37,807 nt of DNA from NCBI GenBank assembly GCA_002398845.1, contig DHBY01000064.1:32486-70292 (forward strand). Reading direction: 5' to 3'. Positions 15,620-25,678 of the stretch are shown one piece after another. How positions within the stretch are numbered: the first letter of the stretch is position 1; each line of letters starts with the position of its first letter. Position numbers and translations under genes: made by a program. The DNA comes from Firmicutes bacterium UBA4916 (GTDB taxonomy: Bacteria > Bacillota > Clostridia > Tissierellales > Tepidimicrobiaceae). A model generated the notes under the pieces. It did not search any database. It worked only from the letters and a program-made list of their open reading frames with translations, and was not told where the DNA came from.

Positions 15620-17059
15620 TTATAGCATAAACTCGAAAAAGTAAATAATAACAGAAAAAATCTTTTGTATAATGGACTTCATTAAAGGCACATTTTCCTC
15701 TTTAACTAAAGGGTCAGAGATATAGGAATAATCTTCCCCTACTTTTAAGCTACTTCCAATGTATTTCCCAATTTCCTCTTCTAAATCTTTGGCAAATTCC
15801 TTACTGTCTATAATAACCATAGTTTCTGTACTGAGATAACTGCTCCTCGAATCAAAATTAAAAGAACCTACAGCACTAATCCTATTATCAAAAATATAGG
15901 ATTTAGCATGGATGGACCCAGACCCCTGAAATTCGTACACATTAGTACTGTTGTCCACTATTTTTTCCCTATGATTCATATAGCCTGATATAGCAAAGGG
16001 ATTAGGACTAGTATAGAGGGAATTAGTTAAAATATCTATATTTTCTGCTCCTATTCTATCCATATCTAAAACCTTAAGCATATTTTTAGTTGGAATTATA
16101 TAAGGGCTTTGAATTAATATGGACTCCTTGGAATTCTTAGCTAAATTAGTCAATTCATAATAAACCCAAGGTTCTTTATTTAAGCGCTGTATAGGGTTAT
16201 GAACTAATGTAATTTTATTAGTAGGAAAAGTTTTTTCTTCCCAATTAAAATTATTTTCAAATGCTTCAGGATAGTTATTTCTTAAAGCCTCTAATCTATC
16301 CCTTAAATCCTCAGTTTTTTGCTCTCCCTTTGTAATTTGCCTATTGCTCAAATTTTCTTTAGGATATACTGAGTAATCATGGTCCCATACTAAATTAAAA
16401 TATTCTTCTATTTGAGATATAACAGAATTAGAATAATCTCTTTCATCTGTGTTTAAAATTAGCGCATCTCTATCATTTACCACAGCTATATTAGCATCGT
16501 CCTTTGCAAAATATTCGTCTCCAATATTTCTACCACCAATTAGAGCTATATTATTGTCTGCTATTATAAATTTATCGTGAAGCCTATTATTCATTGTCCA
16601 AGGCTTGAGCATATCAAATGGTTCATAAAATTTCAATTCTATATTAGGATGTTCAGTAAAAGCATATATTACATCTTTCAAATCACCCTCTAAATGATGA
16701 AAAACGCCATCAAGAATAAAACGAACTTTAACCCCTCTATCTGCTGCATCTAAAATGCTTCCTAGAAATATATCTGTAGAAATTCCATCATGGATTGTAT
16801 AATAGGATATATCTAAGGTTTCCTCGGCATTTTCAATAAGGTTTACACGCACAAGCCCTGAATAATACCTATCTTCTATCAAGGCTACTCTATCCTGACC
16901 TATTCCCTCTCCAAAGAATCGTTCTACAGGGTGAGTGCCCAAATATTGGCTATCTTTTGGTTTATAGAAACCAAAGATTATAGCGCCAAATACTAAAGCA
17001 TATATAATATAAAAGCAAATAATATATTTTATATATTTCATTATACATTTAAATTTCAT
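15620..17059 (-). CDS. Phospholipase D / cardiolipin synthase-like membrane protein
   Basis: 479 residues from the ATG at 17059, which lies 11 bases after GAGGTG; an in-frame GTG ten codons earlier has no ribosome site. One membrane segment lies at about 10-31, then a large domain. Two HxKxxxxD motifs, HDKFIIAD (161-168) and HAKSYIFD (384-391), each followed by a GG or GSxN pattern, mark an active PLD superfamily enzyme with two catalytic halves. Relatives transfer phosphatidyl groups (cardiolipin synthesis) or hydrolyse phospholipids. It has one rather than two N-terminal helices and an unusual spacer between the halves, so cardiolipin synthesis is likely but not certain. It sits upstream of recQ on the same strand. 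Confidence 0.88.
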   Translation of the reverse strand: MKFKCIMKYIKYIICFYIIYALVFGAIIFGFYKPKDSQYLGTHPVERFFGEGIGQDRVALIEDRYYSGLVRVNLIENAEETLDISYYTIHDGISTDIFLGSILDAADRGVKVRFILDGVFHHLEGDLKDVIYAFTEHPNIELKFYEPFDMLKPWTMNNRLHDKFIIADNNIALIGGRNIGDEYFAKDDANIAVVNDRDALILNTDERDYSNSVISQIEEYFNLVWDHDYSVYPKENLSNRQITKGEQKTEDLRDRLEALRNNYPEAFENNFNWEEKTFPTNKITLVHNPIQRLNKEPWVYYELTNLAKNSKESILIQSPYIIPTKNMLKVLDMDRIGAENIDILTNSLYTSPNPFAISGYMNHREKIVDNSTNVYEFQGSGSIHAKSYIFDNRISAVGSFNFDSRSSYLSTETMVIIDSKEFAKDLEEEIGKYIGSSLKVGEDYSYISDPLVKEENVPLMKSIIQKIFSVIIYFFEFML

Positions 17060-17455
17060 TATAAAATTAGCACCTCTTTTCCAAAACACAATCTAAAAAA
17101 TTGGCAGCTTGTCTAATTTATATAATTAAAGGCATAAGCATCTATTTAATCCATCTGTACATACATTATATCATTCTTTACATAGTTATTCATTCTTAAT
17201 GCATATTAGAGTTTTACTATTCACAATCTGCCCCAAACTCTGTAAGAGATTATGTACTAAGCATGTTTAATGATGAGAAAACTGATAATAATAATCTATT
17301 CATTCCAATATCCTTAAATAAGCATAAAAAAAATTAAATTGTTTAAAATATCCTTCTAAGATCCTTTGTTTTATTCATTTTTTCTAGTAAAATTAGGATA
17401 AATGGTATATCCTTAATCTATGAGGTATTTTTAATATTACTAAGGAGGTAATTTT
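17060..17455. other. Divergent intergenic region, no gene seen
   Basis: 396 AT-rich bases between the PLD-like gene and the M16C peptidase. There is no convincing ORF or RNA gene. The only structure noticed is a short repeat AGGATA...TATCCT near 17395-17413. The right end carries a strong AAGGAGGT ribosome site for the peptidase. Confidence 0.5.
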
Positions 17456-20377
17456 ATGAACTTTGAAATCAATAAAACTTACTTTGGATTTAGGCTCATT
17501 GAAGAATATAATATTGATGAAATTCAATCAATCGCAAGGGTATTCTACCACGAAAAATCTGGTGCAAGGCTATTGCATTTAGAAAATGATGATGATAATA
17601 AGGCTTTTTCTATAGGATTTAGAACACCACCATCGGATAGTACTGGTGTACCTCATATAATTGAACACTGTGTTCTATCTGGTTCTAGAAAATATAAAAC
17701 CAAGGAACCCTTTATGGATATGGTAAAAGGTTCACTACAAACCTTTATCAACGCTATGACCTTCAGTGATAAGACAGTATATCCTATAGCCAGTAGGAAT
17801 GAAAAGGATTTTTTCAACCTGATGGATATATATTTAGATGCAGTTTTTTATCCAGCCATTTATGAAGATCCTAAAATATTTATGCAGGAAGGCTGGCATT
17901 ATGAGCTGTTTAATGAAGAGGATGCTATAAAATACAAGGGCATTGTTTACAATGAAATGCAAGGAGCCTATTCATCTCCAGAAAGAATTCTAATGGAAAA
18001 TATAGATAAATCGCTATATCCAAATAACTGTTACCAATACTCTTCTGGTGGAAATCCTGATATGATTCCAAAACTTACTCCTGAAGCATTTTTAGATTTC
18101 CACAGGAAATTTTATCATCCTTCAAATAGCTATATATACCTTTATGGCAATGGGGATATTGAAAAGCAGCTTAGGTTTATAGACGAAAATTATCTATCCA
18201 ATTTTGATAAGATTGAAATAGATTCTCATATAAGCCTTCAAAAACCTCTTACATCAAGAAGCGAAGTTGAAGACTATTATCCAATTTCAAAAGATGAATC
18301 TAGCGAAAATCGTACTTATTTAAGTCTAAACTTTGTATTAGGAGAAAAGGCTGATCCAGAAACCTATTTAATGACTAGTATATTAAGTCAGCTATTAATA
18401 GAATCTTCAGCAGCACCAGTTAAAAAAGCCCTAATTGATGCCGGAATAGGTGAAGATATATTTCCTATAGAAAGTGATGGCTTGCAATCTAGCTTTGGTA
18501 TCGCTGCAAAAAATACTTCTATAGATAATAAAGAAAAGTTTCAGAAAATAATTTTTGATACCTTAAATAAATTGGTTAACGAAGGAATCGATAAAAAGTT
18601 AATAGAGGCTTGTATCAATATAGTTGAGTATAGCCTACGTGAAGCTAGCAATTTCCCAACTAAAGGGCTTATTTATAATATTCAGTCCCTAGATAGCTGG
18701 CTTTACGATGGTAGCCCTACAACCCATCTTCAATATGATAAAACTATAAACAAACTTAGAAAAAATATAGATACTGGTTATTTTGAAAACTTCATTAAAG
18801 AACGAATTATAAATAATCCTCATAGTTCTTTAGTGATTATAAATCCTAAAAAGGGATTAGGAGAAGAAAAGGAAAGAAAAGTGGAAAAAGAATTATCAGG
18901 ATATAAAGATTCTCTAACTAAAGAAGAAATAAAAACATTAATTGAGGAAAATGAACAACTTAAAAAAATGCAGCTATCAGATGACACAGAAGAAGCTAAA
19001 GCCACAATCCCTAGACTTTCAATATCAGATGTAGAACCTAAGGCAGAAATCATCCCACAGGAAATAATCAAGGAAGGAGATACTACAATCCTTTTCCATA
19101 ATATTTTTACAAGTAAAATTTCCTATGTGAACTTCTATTTTGACAGTAGTATAGTTGATGAAGGGTTAATTCCATATATTAACTTGCTAGCAGGAATTAT
19201 GGGAAACATAGATACTAAAACTTATTCCTATTCTGATCTTTCAAATGAAATATATGTAAACACTGGAGGCATTGACTTTAGTGCCAATGCATTTACAGAA
19301 AAGGATAATGATGAAATTTACTATCCTAAGTTTATAGTCAAAGGTAAAGCTATAGGGGATAATATAGTTAGTTTAATGAAACTTATAAATATATTACTTA
19401 CAGAATCCAAAATAGAGGATAAAAAAAGAATCAAAGAGCTAATGCAGCAGATGAAATCAAGAATAGAAATGTCCATATTCAGTATGGGTCATTCTGTAGC
19501 CTCTAGGAGAGTTGGCTCCTATTTCTCATCTTCTAGAAAATATACAGAAAAGCTAAGTGGGTTAGATTTTTATTGGTTTATTTCTAATGTTCTAGAGGGC
19601 TTTGATAATAATAGTGAAGAAATAATGTCTAATCTAAATAAAGTTTATAATAAAATATTTAATATAAACAATTTAATCGTAAGTTTCACAGGAGATAAAA
19701 AAGATTTTGCTTTTGTTAAAGATAATTTGAAAATTGTAACCGACAATCTTAATACGGAAAAATTGGAACCTATAGAATACAATTTCCCCAAAGAAAGGTT
19801 AAACGAAGGAATACTTTCATCTGCCAATGTTCAATATGTATCTAAAGGATATAATTTCAAAAAGCTTGGTTTCGATTACAACGGTAGTATGATAGTCCTA
19901 GCCACTGTATTAAATGGAGATTATCTTCATAATAGAATAAGGGCACAGGGCGGAGCCTATGGTGCAGGTATATCCTTTGATAGAACGGGGTATATGACTA
20001 CTTACTCCTATCGTGATCCTAATCTTAAAGAAACCCTAAATGCTTATGATAATATGGAAGATTATATTAAGAACCTAAGCCTTGATGAATCTGAATTAAC
20101 AACATATATTATAGGAACTATAAGTCGCCTTGACCCAGCTATGACTCCCTATATGAAGGGGCAAGTAGCAGCTATTAGATATATTTCAAATATTAGTCAA
20201 GATGAGATACAAAAAACAAGAAATGAGGTTCTAAATACAAAGCTTGAAGATATTAAATCCTTTGGCCCTCTTCTTGAAGAAACAATGAAAGAAAATTATT
20301 TGTGTGTACTAGGTAATGAAAATAAGATAAAAGAAAATGAAGATATATTCGGTAAGCTAGTTAAACTAATGAAATAG
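17456..20377 (+). CDS. M16C zinc metallopeptidase (PreP/presequence protease-like)
   Basis: 973 residues, the full length of the family. The inverted zinc motif is HIIEH (67-71), with the third ligand E167 in YNEMQGAYSSP. Four alpha/beta M16 modules are expected; the linker at about 470-530 is charged and coiled-coil-like (KEERKVEKELSGYKDSLTKEEIKTLIEENEQLKK), typical of M16C enzymes that enclose peptides in a closing chamber. The C-terminal half has the conserved RAQGGAYGAGISF stretch. There is no signal peptide, so it is probably cytosolic and degrades short unfolded peptides. AAGGAGGT precedes the start. Confidence 0.93.
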   Translation: MNFEINKTYFGFRLIEEYNIDEIQSIARVFYHEKSGARLLHLENDDDNKAFSIGFRTPPSDSTGVPHIIEHCVLSGSRKYKTKEPFMDMVKGSLQTFINAMTFSDKTVYPIASRNEKDFFNLMDIYLDAVFYPAIYEDPKIFMQEGWHYELFNEEDAIKYKGIVYNEMQGAYSSPERILMENIDKSLYPNNCYQYSSGGNPDMIPKLTPEAFLDFHRKFYHPSNSYIYLYGNGDIEKQLRFIDENYLSNFDKIEIDSHISLQKPLTSRSEVEDYYPISKDESSENRTYLSLNFVLGEKADPETYLMTSILSQLLIESSAAPVKKALIDAGIGEDIFPIESDGLQSSFGIAAKNTSIDNKEKFQKIIFDTLNKLVNEGIDKKLIEACINIVEYSLREASNFPTKGLIYNIQSLDSWLYDGSPTTHLQYDKTINKLRKNIDTGYFENFIKERIINNPHSSLVIINPKKGLGEEKERKVEKELSGYKDSLTKEEIKTLIEENEQLKKMQLSDDTEEAKATIPRLSISDVEPKAEIIPQEIIKEGDTTILFHNIFTSKISYVNFYFDSSIVDEGLIPYINLLAGIMGNIDTKTYSYSDLSNEIYVNTGGIDFSANAFTEKDNDEIYYPKFIVKGKAIGDNIVSLMKLINILLTESKIEDKKRIKELMQQMKSRIEMSIFSMGHSVASRRVGSYFSSSRKYTEKLSGLDFYWFISNVLEGFDNNSEEIMSNLNKVYNKIFNINNLIVSFTGDKKDFAFVKDNLKIVTDNLNTEKLEPIEYNFPKERLNEGILSSANVQYVSKGYNFKKLGFDYNGSMIVLATVLNGDYLHNRIRAQGGAYGAGISFDRTGYMTTYSYRDPNLKETLNAYDNMEDYIKNLSLDESELTTYIIGTISRLDPAMTPYMKGQVAAIRYISNISQDEIQKTRNEVLNTKLEDIKSFGPLLEETMKENYLCVLGNENKIKENEDIFGKLVKLMK

Positions 20378-20435
20378 ATATGGATATTAAAGGTTAAATT
20401 ATAGTAATTCAATTATAGAGGTGATATTGTTTATG

Positions 20436-20455
20436 ATATTCTAAAATTAGAATAT
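20436..20455 (+). terminator. Possible terminator after the M16C gene
   Basis: ATATTCTA and TAGAATAT around a 4-base loop, 58 bases after the stop codon. All A/T except one pair, and without a T tract, so weak. Confidence 0.3.
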
Positions 20456-20490
20456 TCGTCTGTAGTACTTATAAAAGGGATGGTGATAAA

Positions 20491-21021
20491 TTGAAAACTT
20501 CCACTAGAAAAATATTATTCATACTGATAATTATAGTAGTGTTAGGAATTTCTTTTGGATGTTCTCCTAAAGAACAACCAACAATAGCAAACCCAGAAAA
20601 TGATATGAAAGAAATATCTATTATGCCTACTGATAAAATATCAACAGAAGGCCTAGCTTTACTTGATTACTATAATTTTGATATTGACGGTGATGGAATA
20701 GAAGAAACTATTTCTATGTATGTAGATGCTGAACAAGATCCTAATGGTAAAATCCTATTGGATGATGGACAGAAATGGTTGTTCCTTGTAGAAAACAAAG
20801 ATAAAGATTATGTATTATTTGATGATTTTGTTCAACTAGGAACTATAAAATTTTACGTATATAATATTTTAGATGAAGATGCCTTTTATATAACTACAGT
20901 TAAATCAACTACAGCAAATTTAACAATCACAGAATATAGATTTGACAAAAAAACTAAATCCTTTATATCTAAAGTAGTATATAATACAACTGGTAATGTC
21001 AATATGCTTCATAGCTCTTAA
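20491..21021 (+). CDS. Small lipoprotein of unknown function
   Basis: 176 residues starting at TTG; the nearer ATG at 20480 reads into a stop after four codons. A signal peptide with hydrophobic core at about 9-20 ends in ISFGC (C24), a lipobox-like site, so the protein is probably anchored outside the membrane. The mature part has an acidic, calcium-loop-like stretch NFDIDGDGIEETISMY resembling FG-GAP/VCBS or EF-hand-like loops, then a beta-rich region. I do not recognise a specific family. It follows the M16C gene on the same strand but has a 113-base gap. Confidence 0.75.
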   Translation: MKTSTRKILFILIIIVVLGISFGCSPKEQPTIANPENDMKEISIMPTDKISTEGLALLDYYNFDIDGDGIEETISMYVDAEQDPNGKILLDDGQKWLFLVENKDKDYVLFDDFVQLGTIKFYVYNILDEDAFYITTVKSTTANLTITEYRFDKKTKSFISKVVYNTTGNVNMLHSS

Positions 21022-21029
21022 CAAATAAC

Positions 21030-21076
21030 AGGGATGGTTCTTCTTGTTTGAGTTTCAAACAAAAACAACCGTCCCT
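21030..21076. terminator. Bidirectional terminator between lipoprotein and topB
   Basis: The outer arms AGGGATGGTT and AACCGTCCCT enclose a second hairpin TTGTTTGA-GTT-TCAAACAA; it separates convergent genes. Confidence 0.8.
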
Positions 21077-21088
21077 AGTGTTTTACTT

Positions 21089-23266
21089 TTAGAATTTTAG
21101 CTTAGAAAGTGCATCTGCTAAATCCGTATTTATTGATTCATTTTGTACCTTATTCTGTTCCTTTATATATCTTGCTACGTCCTTTTTAGAAACTCCACTT
21201 TTCTCCTTTTTTCTTCTCTCATTAAAGGAGGAAAGTTTCTCTCTATAACCACAACTACAGGTAAATATTTGACCTTCTCCCTGACCTCGTAACTCTAGCC
21301 TTTTGTGGCATTTAGGACATCTTGCATTGGTTGTCTTTGAAATATTTTCCCTATATCCACATTCCCTATCCTGGCATACATACATCTTGCCCCTTTTGCC
21401 TTTTACTTCAAGCATGTATTTACCACATTCGGGGCATTTATTCCTTGTTAAATTATCATGTCTAAATACTTCATCACTATTCTTTATATCCTTAACAATA
21501 GCCTTTGAATATTCCTTCATTTCATTTATAAAGGTATTTCTGTTTAATTTGCCCTTAGCTATGGCACTTAATTTTTGTTCCCATTCGGCGGTTAGAGCTG
21601 GTGACTTTAAGTCTTCTGGCACTAAATCTAATAGCTGTTTGCCTTTAGAGGTGATGAATATATCCTTACCTCTTTTTTCTAATAAAAAAGTATTAAATAG
21701 TTTGTCAATAATATCTGCCCTTGTAGCAACTGTACCAATACCGCCTGTTTCACCGATTATTTTGATTAAATCCTTGCTTTCTCCTGCCATGTACTTCGTT
21801 GGGTTTTCCATAGCCGATAATAGGGTTCCTTCATTGAAAGGTGCTGGTGGTTTAGTCTTCCCTGTAGTTTTCTTTATAGAAGAAATTTTTAAAGTATCCC
21901 CTTTATTTATTACTGGCAATTTTTGCTCAAAAACTTCTTCATCATCTTCATAATCCTTGGCGTAAACTTCCTTCCAGCCTAACTTTATTGTCCTTTTCCC
22001 CTTAGCAACAAAGTTTTCATTACCTATCTTTACCTTTATAGTGGTTTGCTCATATTCAAATGGGGGATATAGTACTGCTAAGAAGCGTTTCACCACTAGA
22101 TCATATATCTTTCTTTCATTATCATTTAGTTCACTTAACAAAACCATTTTTTCTGTTGGTATAATAGCATGGTGATCTGACACCTTACTATTATCTACAA
22201 AGGATTTATTCCCTTTTATAGGACTTTTTAAAACCCTTGAAGCCATTTTACTATAAGGACCTATATTACAAGCCTTAACCCTATCCCCTAAAGTATCAAC
22301 TATATCACTGGTTATATACCTAGAGTCCGTCCTAGGGTAAGTTAATATCTTATGCCTTTCATACAACCTCTGCATAATAGAAAGGGTTTCTTTTGCAGAA
22401 TAGCCAAATATTCTATTTGCGTCTCTTTGAAGTTCCGTTAAATCATATAGATTTGGGGAAAAACTTTTTTTGTTTATTTTATCTATATCTATAACCTTCC
22501 CATCTTTTCCTTTTATGGAGGCAATTATTTTATCGGATTTATCCTTATTGAAAGTCTTTGTATCATTGGTATCTTTATCCTGCCATGTTAATTTACAATT
22601 ATTAAAAATAGCTTCTATCCCATAATACTCTTTTGCTTTAAAGTTTTTAATTTCCTCTTCCCTATGATTAATCATAGCAATGGTTGGAGTTTGGACTCTA
22701 CCACAAGAAAGTTGAGCATTATATTTAACCGTCAAAGCACGGGTAGCGTTGATACCTACTACCCAATCCGCCTCTGCCCTAGCTACTGCTGATTCATATA
22801 GATTTTCATAGGCTTTACCATCTTTTAAATTATTGAAACCATCCTTTATGGCTTTGTCTGTAACAGAAGAAATCCAAAGCCTTTTTATAGGCTTTCTTAT
22901 ACCTGATTTTTCTATAATCCATCTAGCAACAAGCTCTCCTTCCCTACCTGCATCTGTAGCAATTATGATTTCAGATACATCCTTTCGCTCCATCTGTTTT
23001 TTAACAGTATAAAATTGTTTACTGCTCTGTTTAATGACCATAAGTTTTAGATAGGAAGGCAGCATAGGTAAATCTTCAATTCTCCATTCCTTATACTTTT
23101 TATCATAATCCTCAGGATCGGCTATGGTTACCAAATGCCCTAATGCCCAAGTTACAATATATTTATCTCCTTCTAAATATCCATTTGCTTTTTTATTGCA
23201 TTTCAAAACCCTTCCGATATCCCTACCTACAGAAGGTTTCTCAGCTAGTACTAAAATTTTACTCAT
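21089..23266 (-). CDS. topB: DNA topoisomerase III
   Basis: 725 residues. The N-terminal TOPRIM domain has E9 and DAGREGE (105-111); the catalytic tyrosine is Y310 in ILTYPRTDSRYI. SCGRVQTPT and the C-terminal gate region with GGIGTVATRADII are intact. Two zinc-ribbon modules near the C-terminus (CPEC...CQDREC and CPKC...CSC) are followed by a basic tail. Type IA topoisomerases of this class decatenate DNA and often work with RecQ helicase, which is encoded 5.5 kb away. It lies 14 bases behind the M20 gene and is probably cotranscribed with it. Confidence 0.95.
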   Translation of the reverse strand: MSKILVLAEKPSVGRDIGRVLKCNKKANGYLEGDKYIVTWALGHLVTIADPEDYDKKYKEWRIEDLPMLPSYLKLMVIKQSSKQFYTVKKQMERKDVSEIIIATDAGREGELVARWIIEKSGIRKPIKRLWISSVTDKAIKDGFNNLKDGKAYENLYESAVARAEADWVVGINATRALTVKYNAQLSCGRVQTPTIAMINHREEEIKNFKAKEYYGIEAIFNNCKLTWQDKDTNDTKTFNKDKSDKIIASIKGKDGKVIDIDKINKKSFSPNLYDLTELQRDANRIFGYSAKETLSIMQRLYERHKILTYPRTDSRYITSDIVDTLGDRVKACNIGPYSKMASRVLKSPIKGNKSFVDNSKVSDHHAIIPTEKMVLLSELNDNERKIYDLVVKRFLAVLYPPFEYEQTTIKVKIGNENFVAKGKRTIKLGWKEVYAKDYEDDEEVFEQKLPVINKGDTLKISSIKKTTGKTKPPAPFNEGTLLSAMENPTKYMAGESKDLIKIIGETGGIGTVATRADIIDKLFNTFLLEKRGKDIFITSKGKQLLDLVPEDLKSPALTAEWEQKLSAIAKGKLNRNTFINEMKEYSKAIVKDIKNSDEVFRHDNLTRNKCPECGKYMLEVKGKRGKMYVCQDRECGYRENISKTTNARCPKCHKRLELRGQGEGQIFTCSCGYREKLSSFNERRKKEKSGVSKKDVARYIKEQNKVQNESINTDLADALSKLKF

Positions 23267-23280
23267 TGTATCCTCCTTAG

Positions 23281-24456
23281 TTATACATACTTTGGAACAG
23301 TGTTTATAAACTCCTTATTTATATTTTCCCTCAAGTTTTCATCTGTTAATATATCAAAACCCGTCAATGCCATAGCCTTTGTGGCTTTGATAATTTCCTC
23401 ATAAGCCCTAGAGCTATTAGAAGCCTTAGTAAAATCCATAGAATGAGAATTTACTCCTTTATCAGCTATTTTAATATAAGAATGAATGGTTGGAACTTTA
23501 AGGCTAACATTTCCTATATCTGATGAGCCATATTTCATATCAGGGTCAGGGTACTTCATATCCACACCAAATTGTGCAATATTTTTCTTTAGCCTTTCAT
23601 CTATACATCTATTAGGGTATCTTTCAGTATATACCATGGATTTTTCCAGATTAGATTTAACACCTATTAGGTTTTCTATTGATTCTACTATATGATCTAT
23701 ATACCCTTCTACTATTTTTAAATCCTTCACTGTATCAGCCCTTAAAGTGAATTCACAGGAAGCATAGTCTGGAATAATATTAGAAGCTTTCCCTCCATTT
23801 GTTATAATTCCACTTATATTAGTCTTTAGTGGAAATAATGCCCTAAATTGGTCTATCATATTAAAAGTCTGTATTACTGCCTGCAAAGCATTGATACCAC
23901 CCTCAGGATAAGCAGAATGAACTGATTTCCCATAATACTCTATTTTAATACCTATAGTAGCTAATCCACCTCTTGCTATCATATTATTTACACAAGGATG
24001 CATCATTAAAGCATAATCTATATCATCAAAATATCCTTCTTCTAGCATCAAAATCTTACCTCCACCGCCTTCTTCTGCAGGTGTACCTAGTACCACTATT
24101 TTCCCATCTATATCATTAATTACTTCCCTTAACCCAATGGCAGCCCCTACTGCCATAGTAGCTATTAGATTATGTCCACAACCATGACCTATTTCAGGCA
24201 AAGCATCATATTCTGCTAAGAACGCTACGACAGGTCCTTCACCTTTGCCATTATATTCAGCCTTAAAAGCAGTCTCTAATTGTCCTTTTCCTTTTTCTAT
24301 AGTAAAACCATATTTTATGAGCATGGTAGTTATGTTTTCTACTGCATTGTATTCATTAAAAGCTAGCTCTGGATTTTGGTGTATAGTTTTACCTAAGGTT
24401 ATTAATTCATCCTTAATCTGGTCTATTTTACTTATGATAATCGCTCTTTTATCCAT
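23281..24456 (-). CDS. M20-family amidohydrolase (AbgA/AbgB type)
   Basis: 391 residues from the ATG at 24456, behind AGAGGTG; an upstream in-frame start lacks a ribosome site. Metal-site residues characteristic of M20D enzymes are visible: GHGCGHN (H91, C93, H95), PAEEGGGG with E128-E129, a histidine in MMHPC, and a late histidine in NSHSMDF. The central dimerisation domain has AYPEGGINAL. Relatives hydrolyse N-acyl amino acids, p-aminobenzoyl-glutamate or small peptides in the cytosol. The substrate cannot be assigned. Confidence 0.88.
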   Translation of the reverse strand: MDKRAIIISKIDQIKDELITLGKTIHQNPELAFNEYNAVENITTMLIKYGFTIEKGKGQLETAFKAEYNGKGEGPVVAFLAEYDALPEIGHGCGHNLIATMAVGAAIGLREVINDIDGKIVVLGTPAEEGGGGKILMLEEGYFDDIDYALMMHPCVNNMIARGGLATIGIKIEYYGKSVHSAYPEGGINALQAVIQTFNMIDQFRALFPLKTNISGIITNGGKASNIIPDYASCEFTLRADTVKDLKIVEGYIDHIVESIENLIGVKSNLEKSMVYTERYPNRCIDERLKKNIAQFGVDMKYPDPDMKYGSSDIGNVSLKVPTIHSYIKIADKGVNSHSMDFTKASNSSRAYEEIIKATKAMALTGFDILTDENLRENINKEFINTVPKYV

Positions 24457-24611
24457 GAAATGCACCTCTTTATTCATTAATTGCATAATAATTAAAAGAC
24501 TTGCCTTATATTCAATTATATCATGGTTTGTAAATTTTTAAAAAGTATATGAAATTATATGGAATGACTGCTATAATTAATATATAAATCTACAAAAGGA
24601 GAGAATTTTAA

Positions 24612-25622
24612 ATGAATGGAATAAATATAGAAAAGATGATACTCCATATCTTGGATAGTTCTATGGGTATGCCTATATTATCAGAAAAAGAGCATCCCTA
24701 TAATGGAGATATAATGGAGTTTATGACAACCCATATAGAAAAGATTTTTAACGATATCAATACCAAAAAAGCTTATTTTGGTGATGAAGTAAATACAGTA
24801 AAAAACTTGTGTATGGCTATTTCCGAAAATAGCTATAGTTTTGTAGAAAAGACAAAAGAATTTTCTTACTTAATGTATAAGATAATGTCTGAAAATGCTA
24901 CAATACCTCCCTGTGATTTAATCTGTTCATTATTTCATAAAGATGGAGAAAAATACTTAGGATTTTTTATATTGAATTATAAATCTTCCTATATTCATTA
25001 TGTAGATGAATCAGATGATAACAGGCTTAATACCATTGTAAAGCAAAAAACAGCATTGCCTAATGAAAACCAAAAAATAGATGAATGTATAATCGTTAAT
25101 TTAGGGGATTACTCCATATTATTAAAAGAACAAAAATATGAAATAAACGGCGAAAAGGAATTCTATATATCCAAATATCTATTAAAATCCGATAATATCC
25201 TATCCGATAAAGAAAAAATAGATATTGTAAATAAAGTATCCAAAAAGATGGTAAAGGATTATTATGAAAACGATATAAAAAAGATGGCAGAGGTAAAAAA
25301 TGCATTAGTAGAAAGCGTAGAGGATAGTGGCTCTATAGATATAGAACATGTCAAATCCAGAGCATTTGAAAACAATTTGGAACTTCAAAATATATATGAA
25401 GAAGAAATAGAAAGAAAAGGATTGACAGAAAAAGTCATAGAAGTAAATGAAAACCTAGATAAAAAACTTCCTAGAACTCAAAAATTGATAACAGATGATG
25501 AGATAGAGATAAAGGTACCTACATCTTATTTAACCAATGGAAATAAGATAGAATTTCTAAATAATCCAGATGGAACTATATCTATTTTACTTAAAAATAT
25601 TAGAGATATACAGGGAAAGTAA
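24612..25622 (+). CDS. NA37/YejK-type nucleoid-associated protein
   Basis: 336 residues. It begins INIEKMILHILDSSMGMPILSEKE, the typical opening of the nucleoid-associated protein family (Pfam NA37), and keeps the length and central FILNYKSSYIHYV ... VNLGDYSILLKEQKY pattern. In E. coli YejK is bound to the nucleoid and copurifies with topoisomerase IV; in Firmicutes the role is unstudied. It stands divergent from the M20-topB operon and ends in a strong terminator. The family call is fairly sure, the function is not. Confidence 0.75.
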   Translation: MNGINIEKMILHILDSSMGMPILSEKEHPYNGDIMEFMTTHIEKIFNDINTKKAYFGDEVNTVKNLCMAISENSYSFVEKTKEFSYLMYKIMSENATIPPCDLICSLFHKDGEKYLGFFILNYKSSYIHYVDESDDNRLNTIVKQKTALPNENQKIDECIIVNLGDYSILLKEQKYEINGEKEFYISKYLLKSDNILSDKEKIDIVNKVSKKMVKDYYENDIKKMAEVKNALVESVEDSGSIDIEHVKSRAFENNLELQNIYEEEIERKGLTEKVIEVNENLDKKLPRTQKLITDDEIEIKVPTSYLTNGNKIEFLNNPDGTISILLKNIRDIQGK

Positions 25623-25658
25623 AAGAGCTAATTAGGAAATACTCCTAATTAGCTCTTT
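25622..25658. terminator. Strong bidirectional terminator after the NA37 gene
   Basis: Perfect 16-bp arms AAAGAGCTAATTAGGA and complement around a 5-base loop, followed by TTATTTTAA. Confidence 0.9.
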
Positions 25659-25678
25659 ATTTTAATGGCTCAATTTTT